Shown here: positions 28,342 to 37,270 of the stretch, one piece after another
Numbering within the stretch: position 1 is the stretch's first letter
Layout: every line of letters starts with the position of its first letter
From: Gammaproteobacteria bacterium
GTDB lineage: Bacteria > Pseudomonadota > Gammaproteobacteria > Chromatiales > Chromatiaceae
NCBI GenBank assembly: GCA_009928645.1
Contig: SACH01000002.1
Location: 1-64,000 of the forward strand
Direction: 5' to 3'
Length of the DNA: 64,000 bases
Program-made: the position numbers and the translations under genes
Notes under the pieces: model-generated
Told to the model about the DNA's origin: nothing
The model's input: only the letters and a program-made list of their open reading frames with translations
The model's database searches: none

Positions 28342-28979
28342 TGCTCACCCTTGGTCCGGAGCAGGCCGGCCAGGCGGTTGCCCTGCTTCTGGGGACCACC
28401 GCGCGGAAAGAGGCGGTGCAGGTAGCGGTTGCTGCCGCGTTCCGGCCCCCAGACCCGGCGGAAGTGGGCGATCATGTCGCGCACCGTGGGCTGGGTGCCA
28501 TGACGGGCGAAGCTGGCGCGGAGGAAGCGGATCACCTCCCAGTGCTCGGCGGTCAGGGCCAGGTCTTCCTCGGCGGCCAGGACCCGGGCGAAGTCCTCGG
28601 ACCATTCCGCCGGATCGACCAGGTAACCCTCGCTGTCGGTGAGCAGCCAGTTCTGGCCCACCACCACGTAGCGGGTGGTCATGCCAGGGTAGGCGTTGCT
28701 TCCCGCCGGCAGGCCCGCGGCGAAGCCACGGCTGTCCTGGTCGGCCTCGGTGATGGACCAGAGCTCGATGGGGATCTCCCCCTCCAGGCGCCCATCGAAA
28801 CGCTGCCGCCCGGATACCAGGACCCGGCCGCTGGTGGCGGGCAGGTCGAAGCGCGCCACCCCAGACCGGTCGGTCAGCACCGGCGCGGTTTCCAGGTCAT
28901 TCTCATCCAGTTTCAGGACCACCGGGGTGCGCTTGAGGGGCTCGTGGGTGGCCTTCATCGATACTTTGACGGCGATCAT
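28338..28979 (-). CDS. DsrC/TusE/RspA-family protein lacking both conserved C-terminal cysteines, with N-terminal extension
   Basis: DSEGYLVDPAEWSEDFARVLAAEEDLALTAEHWEVIRFLRASF...GPERGSNRYLHRLFPRGGPQKQGNRLAGLLRTKGEH. Confidence 0.85.
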   Translation of the reverse strand: MIAVKVSMKATHEPLKRTPVVLKLDENDLETAPVLTDRSGVARFDLPATSGRVLVSGRQRFDGRLEGEIPIELWSITEADQDSRGFAAGLPAGSNAYPGMTTRYVVVGQNWLLTDSEGYLVDPAEWSEDFARVLAAEEDLALTAEHWEVIRFLRASFARHGTQPTVRDMIAHFRRVWGPERGSNRYLHRLFPRGGPQKQGNRLAGLLRTKGEH

Positions 28980-29300
28980 CTTTCATCTCCGGTGTGGTGA
29001 GCGGTACGGCGGTCCGGTTCAGCCGAGCTATCTGGCCCCTTGGCCTGCTAGCAATCGTCGGGTGCTAGCCGTCTTTGGCAGGTAGCGTTGGGTCCGCCCG
29101 CCTGGCTAATTCCCGACTGTTGAGGTAAAGATTAGTCGTCGCTTATAGGGATGACAAACGAAATTAATCCGCAGTTGGTATCGAAGATCCCGATAGATGG
29201 CCGCCATCACGCGAGGCTTGCGATCGGCTGAGGCTCCCGCCTTCCGCCCGGGCTGGGGTCTGGCCGAAATCTGCCTGCGACGGGTATAAAATCCCTGTCC

Positions 29301-30359
29301 ATGGACATCGAACAGGTCAAGACCTTTCTCCAGGTGGCCGCCCACGGCAGTTTTCTTGAGGCGGCCAATCGGGTGCATGTCACCCAGTCCACGGTCAGTG
29401 CGCGCATCCAGAACCTGGAGCAGGCGCTGGGAGCGCGGCTGTTTATCCGCAATCGCGCCGGGGCGGTCCTGACCCCGGCGGGGCGGCGCTTTCTGCGTCA
29501 CGCCAAGACCCTGGTGCTCACCTACGAGCAGGCGCGGCACGACGTGGGCCTGCCGAGCCGCTTTCGCGCCAGCCTCACCATCGGCGCCCGCATCGCCCTC
29601 TGGGATGAATTCCTCCCGCGCTGGGCCGCACGGATGCTTCACCTGGCCCCGGACGTGTCGCTGAATACCGAGATCGGCTTCGAGGACGACCTGATGCGCC
29701 GGGTGATCGCCGGCACCATGGACCTGGCGCTGATGTATGGCCCCCAACAGTGGGCGGGTCTGCGGGTGGACTACCTGTTCGACGAGACCCTGATTTTGGT
29801 GACCCCGGACCCATCGCCCGCGGAGCGCGTGGGGCGAGAGCGGAACCCTGAACTTGACCGGGGCCAGGTCCAGGCATTTGATCCGAACCAGGCCCGGGAT
29901 CAGGTCCAGGACCCTGGCTTGGATCAGGTATTGGGCCAGGGAGCGGACCTGAACCGCCGCCTGGACCGCAAGCCGGATCAGGACCAGGACGCCATGCCGG
30001 GGGTCGATGACGGCTATGTCTACGTGGACTGGGGACCCACCTTCTACGCGGAGCACCGCAAGGTCTACCCGGATTTTGAACGGCCGGCCCGCACCGCCAA
30101 CATCGGCTGGCTGGGGCTACAACTGATCCTGGCCGATGGGGGCACCTGCTTCGTGCCCGAGCGGGTCGCGGCGGCGTATCTGCGGGGCGGTTGCCTGCAT
30201 CGGGTGACGGGGAGCCCAATTCTGCGGATGCCGGCCTACGTGGTCTACCCCCGGGAGTCGGACAATGAGGTATTGGCCACGGCCCTTGGGGTGCTGCGGG
30301 AACTGGCTGCTGAAGGGGAGGTGGTTGATGAGGATGTGGCTGGGGCGGTTGGGGGCTAG
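29301..30359 (+). CDS. LysR-family regulator with an in-frame D/Q-rich insertion
   Basis: MDIEQVKTFLQVAAHGSFLEAANRVHVTQSTVSARIQNLEQALGARLF HTH; insertion PDPSPAERVGRERNPELDRGQVQAFDPNQARDQVQDP...DQDQDAMPG. Confidence 0.88.
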   Translation: MDIEQVKTFLQVAAHGSFLEAANRVHVTQSTVSARIQNLEQALGARLFIRNRAGAVLTPAGRRFLRHAKTLVLTYEQARHDVGLPSRFRASLTIGARIALWDEFLPRWAARMLHLAPDVSLNTEIGFEDDLMRRVIAGTMDLALMYGPQQWAGLRVDYLFDETLILVTPDPSPAERVGRERNPELDRGQVQAFDPNQARDQVQDPGLDQVLGQGADLNRRLDRKPDQDQDAMPGVDDGYVYVDWGPTFYAEHRKVYPDFERPARTANIGWLGLQLILADGGTCFVPERVAAAYLRGGCLHRVTGSPILRMPAYVVYPRESDNEVLATALGVLRELAAEGEVVDEDVAGAVGG

Positions 30360-30474
30360 GGGCTTGGGCCCGGTACTGACGCTCCGCGCCCTTTTCTCAG
30401 GTGATAGTCATGGCCCCGTTCTTGCCCCCGGGTGCCTGATCCCGTTGCGAGCGGTGCGGATGCCGCGCGATGGC

Positions 30475-31113
30475 TTAGGAGGCTGCCGGCGCCTCCAGGT
30501 GGCAGGCATGGAGGAACTGCTTGCGCAGGAGGAGACCCGCCAGCCGCCCCGCGGCAGTGACCACGGGCATGGCCCGGCCGGGGTGGCTGGCGAAGGCCCC
30601 CATCAGGTGCCGGAAGCCGGCCGCCTCGGGGACGGTCACCGCCGGGCTGGTCATGAGGTCCCGCACCGGGCGCTGGCAGTCCGCGGGACTGAGGAGACCC
30701 GGCTCGGCCATGAGCCGGGCGAGCAAGGCGAGAAAGGTCTCCGCCCCCAAGGCGCGCAGGACGTCCGTCTCACTGAGGATACCGATAACCTGGCCCGCCG
30801 CGTCCACCACGGGCAGGGCCTTCAGCCCCTGACGGACGAAGAGCGGAATGGCCTCCTTCAGCCGCATGCCGGGTAGCAGGGGCTGGATGTCCCCGCGCAT
30901 CAGCCGCCCGGCGGTGATACCGCGAAACAGCCGCTCCCGTCCGTGGCGATAGGCCAGGTGGTACAGCTCCCGGAAATCGGCGGTGGAGATATCCAGATAA
31001 CCGGGTATCTCCCCCATGGCCTCCAGGATGTCCGCATCGGAGAGTTCGATCTCGCCGGCCTCAAGAGGAGGCGCGGCCAGCTCAGCGGATGCGATGTGGG
31101 GCGTTTGCGTCAT
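30475..31113 (-). CDS. CBS domain pair protein
   Basis: Two CBS repeats (GMRLKEAIPLFVRQGLKALPVVDAAGQVIGILSETDVLRAL; PAVTVPEAAGFRHLMGAFASHPGRAMPVVTAAGRLAGLL). Confidence 0.85.
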   Translation of the reverse strand: MTQTPHIASAELAAPPLEAGEIELSDADILEAMGEIPGYLDISTADFRELYHLAYRHGRERLFRGITAGRLMRGDIQPLLPGMRLKEAIPLFVRQGLKALPVVDAAGQVIGILSETDVLRALGAETFLALLARLMAEPGLLSPADCQRPVRDLMTSPAVTVPEAAGFRHLMGAFASHPGRAMPVVTAAGRLAGLLLRKQFLHACHLEAPAAS

Positions 31114-31187
31114 GACGGTCGGGTCTCCCGGGTGCGACTCTATAACTATCGCGAATCAATTTCCGTATTGCCATTCCCGGGAGTGGC

Positions 31188-31649
31188 CTATTTCTTGACC
31201 AACGCCTGGAAGGTGTTCTCCACCAGCGGCTCGGCGTCGGCCTGCGGGACATGGCACTGGGTACAGAAATGCCGGTTGCCGACCGGTTTGGTGTGCTTCT
31301 TGCCGTTGCGGTCGACGTAATGAGACTTGCTCATGGGCACCGATTTGGCTTCCTCATCGTCGTCCTTGGCGGCGGCCCCTTCCATGTGGCATTTCAGGCA
31401 GCCGTTTTCCTTGATATTGATCTCGTACTTTTCCGTGGTATGGGGGACCAGGGGCGGTTGATCATCGAAGTTGCGCGGGATATTTTCCTTGTCATTGATG
31501 TACTTGAACGGATCTGGTGCCGGTTCCGTGGCGGTGATAGGCAGGTCGCCGCGCAATGAATCGATGGTCGTCGCGGCTTGTCCGGGCAGGGTCGCCAGTC
31601 CGGTCAGACCGGTGAGCGCCAGGGCCAGAAGGGCTGTGGATGGCTTCAT
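31188..31649 (-). CDS. napB: Periplasmic nitrate reductase diheme cytochrome c subunit NapB
   Basis: CLKCHMEG and CTQCHVPQ; NapB-like DQPPLVPHTTEKYEI; position in nap operon. Confidence 0.92.
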   Translation of the reverse strand: MKPSTALLALALTGLTGLATLPGQAATTIDSLRGDLPITATEPAPDPFKYINDKENIPRNFDDQPPLVPHTTEKYEINIKENGCLKCHMEGAAAKDDDEEAKSVPMSKSHYVDRNGKKHTKPVGNRHFCTQCHVPQADAEPLVENTFQALVKK

Positions 31650-32659
31650 GACGATACCTCCTGAGGGTGGTTGTCGCCGGTCTTGACCGGTCGGGTATTA
31701 TTAGCGTAGCGGGTGTTGTTAGCGGAGCGGGCGTTGTTAGCCGCAAGGGCGCTAACGGGGGTTATGGCGTTAACAGGGGATAGGCCGTTAACGGGGGAAC
31801 GGTCCTTATTGGCCAGACGGGTGGTGAAGGCGAAAACCTCGCGCCCGCAGACATCGATGCAGCGACCACAGTTGGTGCAGTGGCCGGAGAGGATCACCGG
31901 CCCCAGGCCCTTGTCCGCCCCCTTGAGCGCGGGCTTGATGACCTGCTGTTCCGGACAGACGGCGAAGCAGTCCAGGCAGTCGTCGCAACGCTCCCGCTGG
32001 AGGGCGCCGACCCGCACCAGGGCGAACTTGCCCAGCAGGCCATAGAAGGCGCCCACCGGACAGAGATGACCGCACCAGGCGCGCCGGCCGACGAACAGGT
32101 CGAGGAGGAAGATGGCCGCCAGGACGCCCCAGGCCAGCCCCATTCCGAAGACCAGGCCGCGGTAGACCATGGACACTGGGTTGACCAGTTCCCAGGCCAG
32201 ACCGCCGCTGATGGCCGCCAGCAGCAGGATGGCGCCCAGCAACCAATTACGGGTCTGGTCGGAGAACCGGGCCCCCCCCTTGATGCCGAGCCGGCAGCGC
32301 AGCCACTCGGCGGCATCGGTGATGGGGTTCACCGGGCAGACCCAACTGCAATAGACCCGGCCGCCGACCAGCAGATAAAAGACCAGCACGATGGCCGCGC
32401 CCATCGCGGCGTTAGCGGCCGGCATCTGGCCACTGGCCAGCACCTGGAGCAGGAGCAGGGGATCGGTCAGGGGCAGGACCTCCAGGGTCAGGCTGGAGGC
32501 CAGGTTGCCCTTGACGATCCAGACACCCAGCCAGGGTCCGGCGAGAAACAGACCCAGAATGATCAACTGGCTGAGCCGCCGCGCCAGCAGCCAGCGGTGG
32601 GCGCCTAACCAGCCCTTGCGCTGTATGGCCTCGGCACCGGGTCGACCGCCGGGTTTCAT
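31646..32659 (-). CDS. napH: Quinol dehydrogenase ferredoxin-type membrane subunit NapH
   Basis: Polytopic with CxxxCP motifs and C-terminal 2x[4Fe-4S]; unusual repeat-bearing C-terminus. Confidence 0.9.
   Translation of the reverse strand: MKPGGRPGAEAIQRKGWLGAHRWLLARRLSQLIILGLFLAGPWLGVWIVKGNLASSLTLEVLPLTDPLLLLQVLASGQMPAANAAMGAAIVLVFYLLVGGRVYCSWVCPVNPITDAAEWLRCRLGIKGGARFSDQTRNWLLGAILLLAAISGGLAWELVNPVSMVYRGLVFGMGLAWGVLAAIFLLDLFVGRRAWCGHLCPVGAFYGLLGKFALVRVGALQRERCDDCLDCFAVCPEQQVIKPALKGADKGLGPVILSGHCTNCGRCIDVCGREVFAFTTRLANKDRSPVNGLSPVNAITPVSALAANNARSANNTRYANNTRPVKTGDNHPQEVSS
31692..31745. repeat. 18-bp tandem repeat x3 inside the napH 3' end
   Basis: cgggtattattagcgtag / cgggtgttgttagcggag / cgggcgttgttagccgca; encodes ANNARSANNTRYANNTR on the minus strand. 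Confidence 0.8.
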
Positions 32660-32698
32660 CGCTTACCACTCCCGCGCATCAGCTCGTTATCCCCCATC

Positions 32699-33769
32699 TC
32701 AGATGCCTCCCCCACGGTTGAGGGTCTCCAGCGGATTGGCGGGGAAGGGGGAGGCCGCTTCGGGTGGCAGCGGCGGCATAAGGTCGGGCGCCAGCGCTGA
32801 CGAAGCCGGGGGGCTGAGTGAAGCGGCAGACCCCGGGGTGGAGTAGGGCGCTGGCGCGGGGGCGAGCGCCGGGGATGCTCCCTCAAGACCGCCAGGGGCA
32901 AAGGGGTCCATATGGGCGCCAGGCCCCATCGCTGGCGGCGCGGGGACGGCAGGCGCCGACGGCTCGGCGGGCAGGAGCCCCCGGCCGCCATGCTCATAAC
33001 GCATCCCTTCTGGCAGGTTGTATTGGTGCGGCGTGTCCGGAGTGACCAGGGAGCCACCCGCGTCGGCCTTCTGTTCCCAGCCCAGGCGATAGTGCTGGCC
33101 CAGCAGACCCTTGGCGAGGGCGATGGGCAGGACCTTGATCGCCGCCTCGTCGAGGATGCAGGCCTTTTCACACTTGCCGCAGCCAGTACAGTCCTGGGAG
33201 TGGACCACCGGGATGAAGAGGGCATGCTTGCCGCTACGGGCATTGTGCTGCTTGTTGAGGCTGATGGCCTTGCCGCGCACCGGGCAGATGTTGAAGCAGA
33301 CCTCGCAGCGCAGGCCCTGGAAGGCAATGCAGGACTCCTGATCGATGAGTACCGCCAGCCCCATCCGCGAGTCCTCGATCCGCGTCAGCCCCGGGTCCAG
33401 GGCCCCGGTGGGGCAGGCCTTGACGCAGGGCAGGTGGTCGCACATCTCGCAGGGGATGTCGCGGGCGACGAAATAGGGCGTGCCCAGGGCGACCTCATCA
33501 CCAAGCTGGGCCAGCTTCAGGGTGTCATAGGGGCAATCGCGCACGCACAGGCCGCAGCGGATGCAGGCCCCCTGAAACAGGGCCTCGTCATCCGCCGCCC
33601 CCGGCGGGCGAATGGCGGTGGCGGGCAAAGCCCGCGCCTGGCGCTGCTGGACGCCCACCACGCCCGCGACCAGGCCGACACCGGCGAGAGTGCGCAGGCC
33701 GTCCGTCAGCCAGCGCCGCCGTCTGGGATCAAAGCCCTTTCCGCCCTTCTCATTGCCGGTCATGGCCAT
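32699..33769 (-). CDS. napG: Ferredoxin-type protein NapG with Pro/Ala-rich C-terminal extension
   Basis: Tat signal; [16 protein letters not shown] and further 4Fe-4S motifs; [16 protein letters not shown]... tail. Confidence 0.9.
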   Translation of the reverse strand: MAMTGNEKGGKGFDPRRRRWLTDGLRTLAGVGLVAGVVGVQQRQARALPATAIRPPGAADDEALFQGACIRCGLCVRDCPYDTLKLAQLGDEVALGTPYFVARDIPCEMCDHLPCVKACPTGALDPGLTRIEDSRMGLAVLIDQESCIAFQGLRCEVCFNICPVRGKAISLNKQHNARSGKHALFIPVVHSQDCTGCGKCEKACILDEAAIKVLPIALAKGLLGQHYRLGWEQKADAGGSLVTPDTPHQYNLPEGMRYEHGGRGLLPAEPSAPAVPAPPAMGPGAHMDPFAPGGLEGASPALAPAPAPYSTPGSAASLSPPASSALAPDLMPPLPPEAASPFPANPLETLNRGGGI

Positions 33770-33794
33770 GGGCTCCCGCCCCGGCTCCTGGTCC

Positions 33795-36338
33795 TTAGGC
33801 CTTCATCACCTTCACCGCCACCTTCTTGAAATCCGTTTCTTTCGACAAGGGGTCGGTGGCATCGAGGACCAGCTTGTTGATCAGGCGACTGGCGTCGAAG
33901 AAGGGGACGTAGACCATGCCCTCGGGCATCTTGTTGCGCCCCTTGGTCTCCACCCGGCAGATGACCTCGCCGCGGCGGCTGGCGATCTTGGCCGCGTCGC
34001 CGCGCTTAAGGCCGCGCTTCTCCGCGTCCTCTGGATTCATGAACACCTGGGCGTCGGGCACAGCGCGGTAAAGCTCAGGGACGCGCCGGGTCATGGAGCC
34101 GGAGTGCCAATGCTCCAGCACCCGGCCGGTGGACAGCCACAGATCGTATTCCTGGTCCGGGGACTCCGCCGGCGGCTCGTAGGGGGCGGTGATGATATTG
34201 GCCTTGCCATCCGGGTTGCCGTAGAAGGCCACCTTGGCGCCCTTGGGGACGAAGGGGTCGTAACCTTCGCGATAGCGCCACAGGGTCTCCTTACCCTTCA
34301 CCACCGGCCAGCGCATGCCGCGCACCTTGTGGTACTGGTCGAAGCTGGCCAGGTCGTGACCCTTCTTCGGCCCCTCCAGGCCGAAGATGCGGTACTCCTC
34401 GAACAGACCCTTCTGCAGGTAGAAGCCGAAGGCCTCCATCTCGTCATTGGGATAGACATTGCCCCGGTCGTCCTTCACCTTCTGCTTGGCAAACCTATTG
34501 ACCGCCCCATTGGCGAACAGCACCTCGTACAGGGTCTTGCCGCGATACTGCGGATTCTTCTCCAGCAGTTCCTGGGGCCAGACCTCGTCGGTCTTGAAGC
34601 GCTTGGAGAACTCGACGTACTGCCACAGGTCGGACCGACTCTCGCCCGGGGCCTTGACCTGCTGCCGCCACAACTGGGTGCGGCGCTCGGCGTTGCCAAA
34701 ACCGCCCTCCTTCTCGGTCCACATGGCCACCGGCAGGATCAGGTCCGCGGCCATGGCGGAGACGGTGGGGTAGGCCTCGGAGACCACGACGAAGGCAGCC
34801 GGGTTGCGCCAGCCGGGGTACATCTCCTCGTTGATGTTGGGCCCGCACTGCATGTTGTTGGTGGTGCTGGTCCAGTAGCAGTTGAGCTTGCCGTCCTTGA
34901 GCATGCGGCTCTGCAACACGGCGTGATAGCCGATCTTGCCCGGCAGGGTGCCCTCGGGGAGTTTCCACACCTTTTCGGCGTAGTCCCGGTGCTCCTTCTT
35001 TTCCACCACCATGTCCGCCGGCAGCCGGTGGGCGAAGGTACCGACCTCCCGGGCCGTGCCGCAGGCCGAGGGCTGGCCGGTGAGGGAGAAGGGCCCGTTG
35101 CCCGGCTCGGAGATCTTGCCGGTGAGCAGGTGGACGTTGTACATGAGGCCGTTGACCCAGACCCCGCGCACGTGCTGGTTGAAGCCCATGGTCCAGTAGG
35201 AGACCACCTTCTTCTTGGGGTCGGCGTAGAGCTTGGCCAGGCGCTCCAGGCTCTCCACCGGCACCCCGGACAGCTCGGACACGTATTCAGCGGTGTAGGG
35301 CTCCAGGGATTTCTTGTAGTCCTCGAAGCTGATCTTGGTCAGGTTGCCCTTGGCCGGGTTCTTGGCCGCCTTCTCCAGGGGGTGATCCGGGCGCAGGCCA
35401 TAACCGATGTCGGTGGGCGTGGTATTGAAATTGACGTGGGCGTTGACGAAGTCCCAGTTCACCTGGTCGTTGCTAACGATGTAATTGGCGATGTAGTTGA
35501 GGATCGCCAGGTCGGTCTGGGGCTTGAAGATGACGCCGTGGTCCGCCAGCTCGAAGCTGCGGTGCTCGAAGGTGGAGAGGACGTGGACCTCGCAGCCCTC
35601 CTTGGTCAGGCGGGTGTCGGTGAGGCGCGACCAGAGCACCGGGTGGTTCTCCGCCATGTTCGCCCCCCAGAGGACGAAGGCGTCGGCCTGCTCCAGGTCG
35701 TCATAGCAGCCCATGGGCTCGTCGGCGCCAAAGGCGCGCATGAAGCCCACCACGGCGGTGGCCATGCAATGCCGGGCGTTGGGGTCGATATTGTTGGAGC
35801 GGAAGCCGGCCTTGTAGAGCTTGGCGGCGGCATAGCCCTCGTAGATGGTCCACTGGCCGGAGCCGAACATGCCCACCCGTGAGGTGACCTCCTCCGGCGG
35901 CTTGCCCTTGTTCTCCTCCAGGCTCTGCTGGATGGCCGCCTTCCACTTCTCCGCCATGAGGTCGAAGGCCTCGTCCCAGGACACCGGCTCGAACTGGCCC
36001 TCCTTGTCGTACTTGCCATCCTTCTTGCGCAGCAGCGGCTGGGTCAGCCGGTCCTCGCCATACATGATCTTGGACAGGAAGTAGCCCTTGATACAGTTCA
36101 GGCCGCGGTTGACCGGGGCGTCGGGATCACCCTGGGTCGCCACCACCCGCCCGTCCTTGGTGCCCACCAGCACCGAGCAACCCGTGCCGCAGAAGCGGCA
36201 GGGGGCCTTGTCCCAGCGGATGTCCTTGTCCTCCTTCTTCGCGGCGGCGGCCGCCACGCCTGGCAGCGCCAGCCCAGCCGCGGCGGCGGTCGCGGCGATA
36301 GCATTGCATTTAATGAATTCCCGACGGGTCTGGTTCAT
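33795..36338 (-). CDS. napA: Periplasmic nitrate reductase catalytic subunit NapA
   Basis: Tat signal [22 protein letters not shown]; 4Fe-4[46 protein letters not shown]. Confidence 0.96.
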   Translation of the reverse strand: MNQTRREFIKCNAIAATAAAAGLALPGVAAAAAKKEDKDIRWDKAPCRFCGTGCSVLVGTKDGRVVATQGDPDAPVNRGLNCIKGYFLSKIMYGEDRLTQPLLRKKDGKYDKEGQFEPVSWDEAFDLMAEKWKAAIQQSLEENKGKPPEEVTSRVGMFGSGQWTIYEGYAAAKLYKAGFRSNNIDPNARHCMATAVVGFMRAFGADEPMGCYDDLEQADAFVLWGANMAENHPVLWSRLTDTRLTKEGCEVHVLSTFEHRSFELADHGVIFKPQTDLAILNYIANYIVSNDQVNWDFVNAHVNFNTTPTDIGYGLRPDHPLEKAAKNPAKGNLTKISFEDYKKSLEPYTAEYVSELSGVPVESLERLAKLYADPKKKVVSYWTMGFNQHVRGVWVNGLMYNVHLLTGKISEPGNGPFSLTGQPSACGTAREVGTFAHRLPADMVVEKKEHRDYAEKVWKLPEGTLPGKIGYHAVLQSRMLKDGKLNCYWTSTTNNMQCGPNINEEMYPGWRNPAAFVVVSEAYPTVSAMAADLILPVAMWTEKEGGFGNAERRTQLWRQQVKAPGESRSDLWQYVEFSKRFKTDEVWPQELLEKNPQYRGKTLYEVLFANGAVNRFAKQKVKDDRGNVYPNDEMEAFGFYLQKGLFEEYRIFGLEGPKKGHDLASFDQYHKVRGMRWPVVKGKETLWRYREGYDPFVPKGAKVAFYGNPDGKANIITAPYEPPAESPDQEYDLWLSTGRVLEHWHSGSMTRRVPELYRAVPDAQVFMNPEDAEKRGLKRGDAAKIASRRGEVICRVETKGRNKMPEGMVYVPFFDASRLINKLVLDATDPLSKETDFKKVAVKVMKA

Positions 36339-36646
36339 GGCGCTGTCTCCTGGGATGGCGATACGTTATCGTTGGCCTGGCCGGATCCGATGACGGACGC
36401 GGGGCCGTTATCGTTATCAATCTGATGGTAGACGAGGGAAGCAGCGGCAACCCCGGGGAGGGTCGCCAGATGATTCATGAGGTCGGCGCAATGGGCGGAG
36501 GAGAGACCTTCGACGGTGACGACCAGGCGGCCGCCCTCACGGGCATGCAGTTCCACGCCGCCGAACTCCCGCAGCGCCAAGGCTACCTGCGGGGCCCGTT
36601 CGGGGTGAGTCATCAGTAGGACGCCACAGACGTGATATTCGTCCAT
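36335..36646 (-). CDS. napD: NapA chaperone NapD
   Basis: [47 protein letters not shown]; 4-nt overlap with napA. Confidence 0.9.
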   Translation of the reverse strand: MDEYHVCGVLLMTHPERAPQVALALREFGGVELHAREGGRLVVTVEGLSSAHCADLMNHLATLPGVAAASLVYHQIDNDNGPASVIGSGQANDNVSPSQETAP

Positions 36647-36725
36647 CTTGGTTTTTGTAGTGGCGGCATCCTGGTGGTGGCGGATGCCTTGGCGACAAGG
36701 TTACGCCCTGATCCCCAGCAAAAAA

Positions 36726-36739
36726 TTGACCCGGGTCAA
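36726..36739. promoter_or_regulatory. FNR/DNR-type palindromic operator TTGACCCGGGTCAA, ~80 bp upstream of napD
   Basis: 14-bp perfect palindrome matching the TTGAN-N4-NTCAA architecture. Confidence 0.6.
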
Positions 36740-36998
36740 ATCGAGGGCCAGGGTCAGCCCCCCCTCAGGTCGAACCCGGTTCCTCCCCCGACGCGGGGGC
36801 GGATTCGGGCGCTGATGGGGCTGGTGAGCAACCCGCGGGCGCGGGGGGGCCGCGCGGCCTGAGGCTGGGGCCAAGAGATCTTCGACGGACTCGACCGCTG
36901 GACCCCGAACCGGGGCAGTCCGCAGAGAGCGGTGATCAGTTCGTTAGTGGCGAACATCTACCTGCATCCACTCGACTGCGGGATGAGCGGGCGGGGTA

Positions 36999-37020
36999 CC
37001 TGGCCTCGGCCAGGTTTTTT
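36999..37020 (+). terminator. Rho-independent terminator-like hairpin
   Basis: CCTGGCCTCGGCCAGG-TTTTTT. Confidence 0.6.
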
Positions 37021-37195
37021 GGAATTTAGGACCACGATGATCCACCGTAACGATCCCTTGGTGACTACCGCCCATGAGCCTCCTATCTGCCATAAGGGGG
37101 AACGCTGACTTCCGGAAATGGGGAACGTTGCCGTTCTTTTCGCGCCAACTATCATGAAGGGGCATGATGCATGCGTGGTGATGGGAGAGTTGGTC

Positions 37196-37270
37196 GTGAC
37201 TTGTACGTTAACTGTCATGAGGCGGCGCGCCACCCCCCTGAGAATGAAAGACTTTGCTGTGACTATTAGG
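37196..37270 (+). repeat. Dispersed repeat, copy R3 (contains the start codon of the PLD-family gene)
   Basis: gtgacttgtacgttaactgtcatgaggcggcgcgccacccccctgagaatgaaagactttgctgtgactattagg. Confidence 0.8.

Noticed and set aside
33612-35882. 756-aa + strand ORF
   Set aside because: Antisense shadow of napA
36754-37165. Overlapping short - strand ORFs (MFATNELITALCGLPRFGVQRSS..., GNVPHFRKSAFPLMADRRLMGGSHQGIVTVDHRG...)
   Set aside because: Could be decayed mobile-element fragments, but I cannot name a family or see terminal repeats; not annotated as CDS
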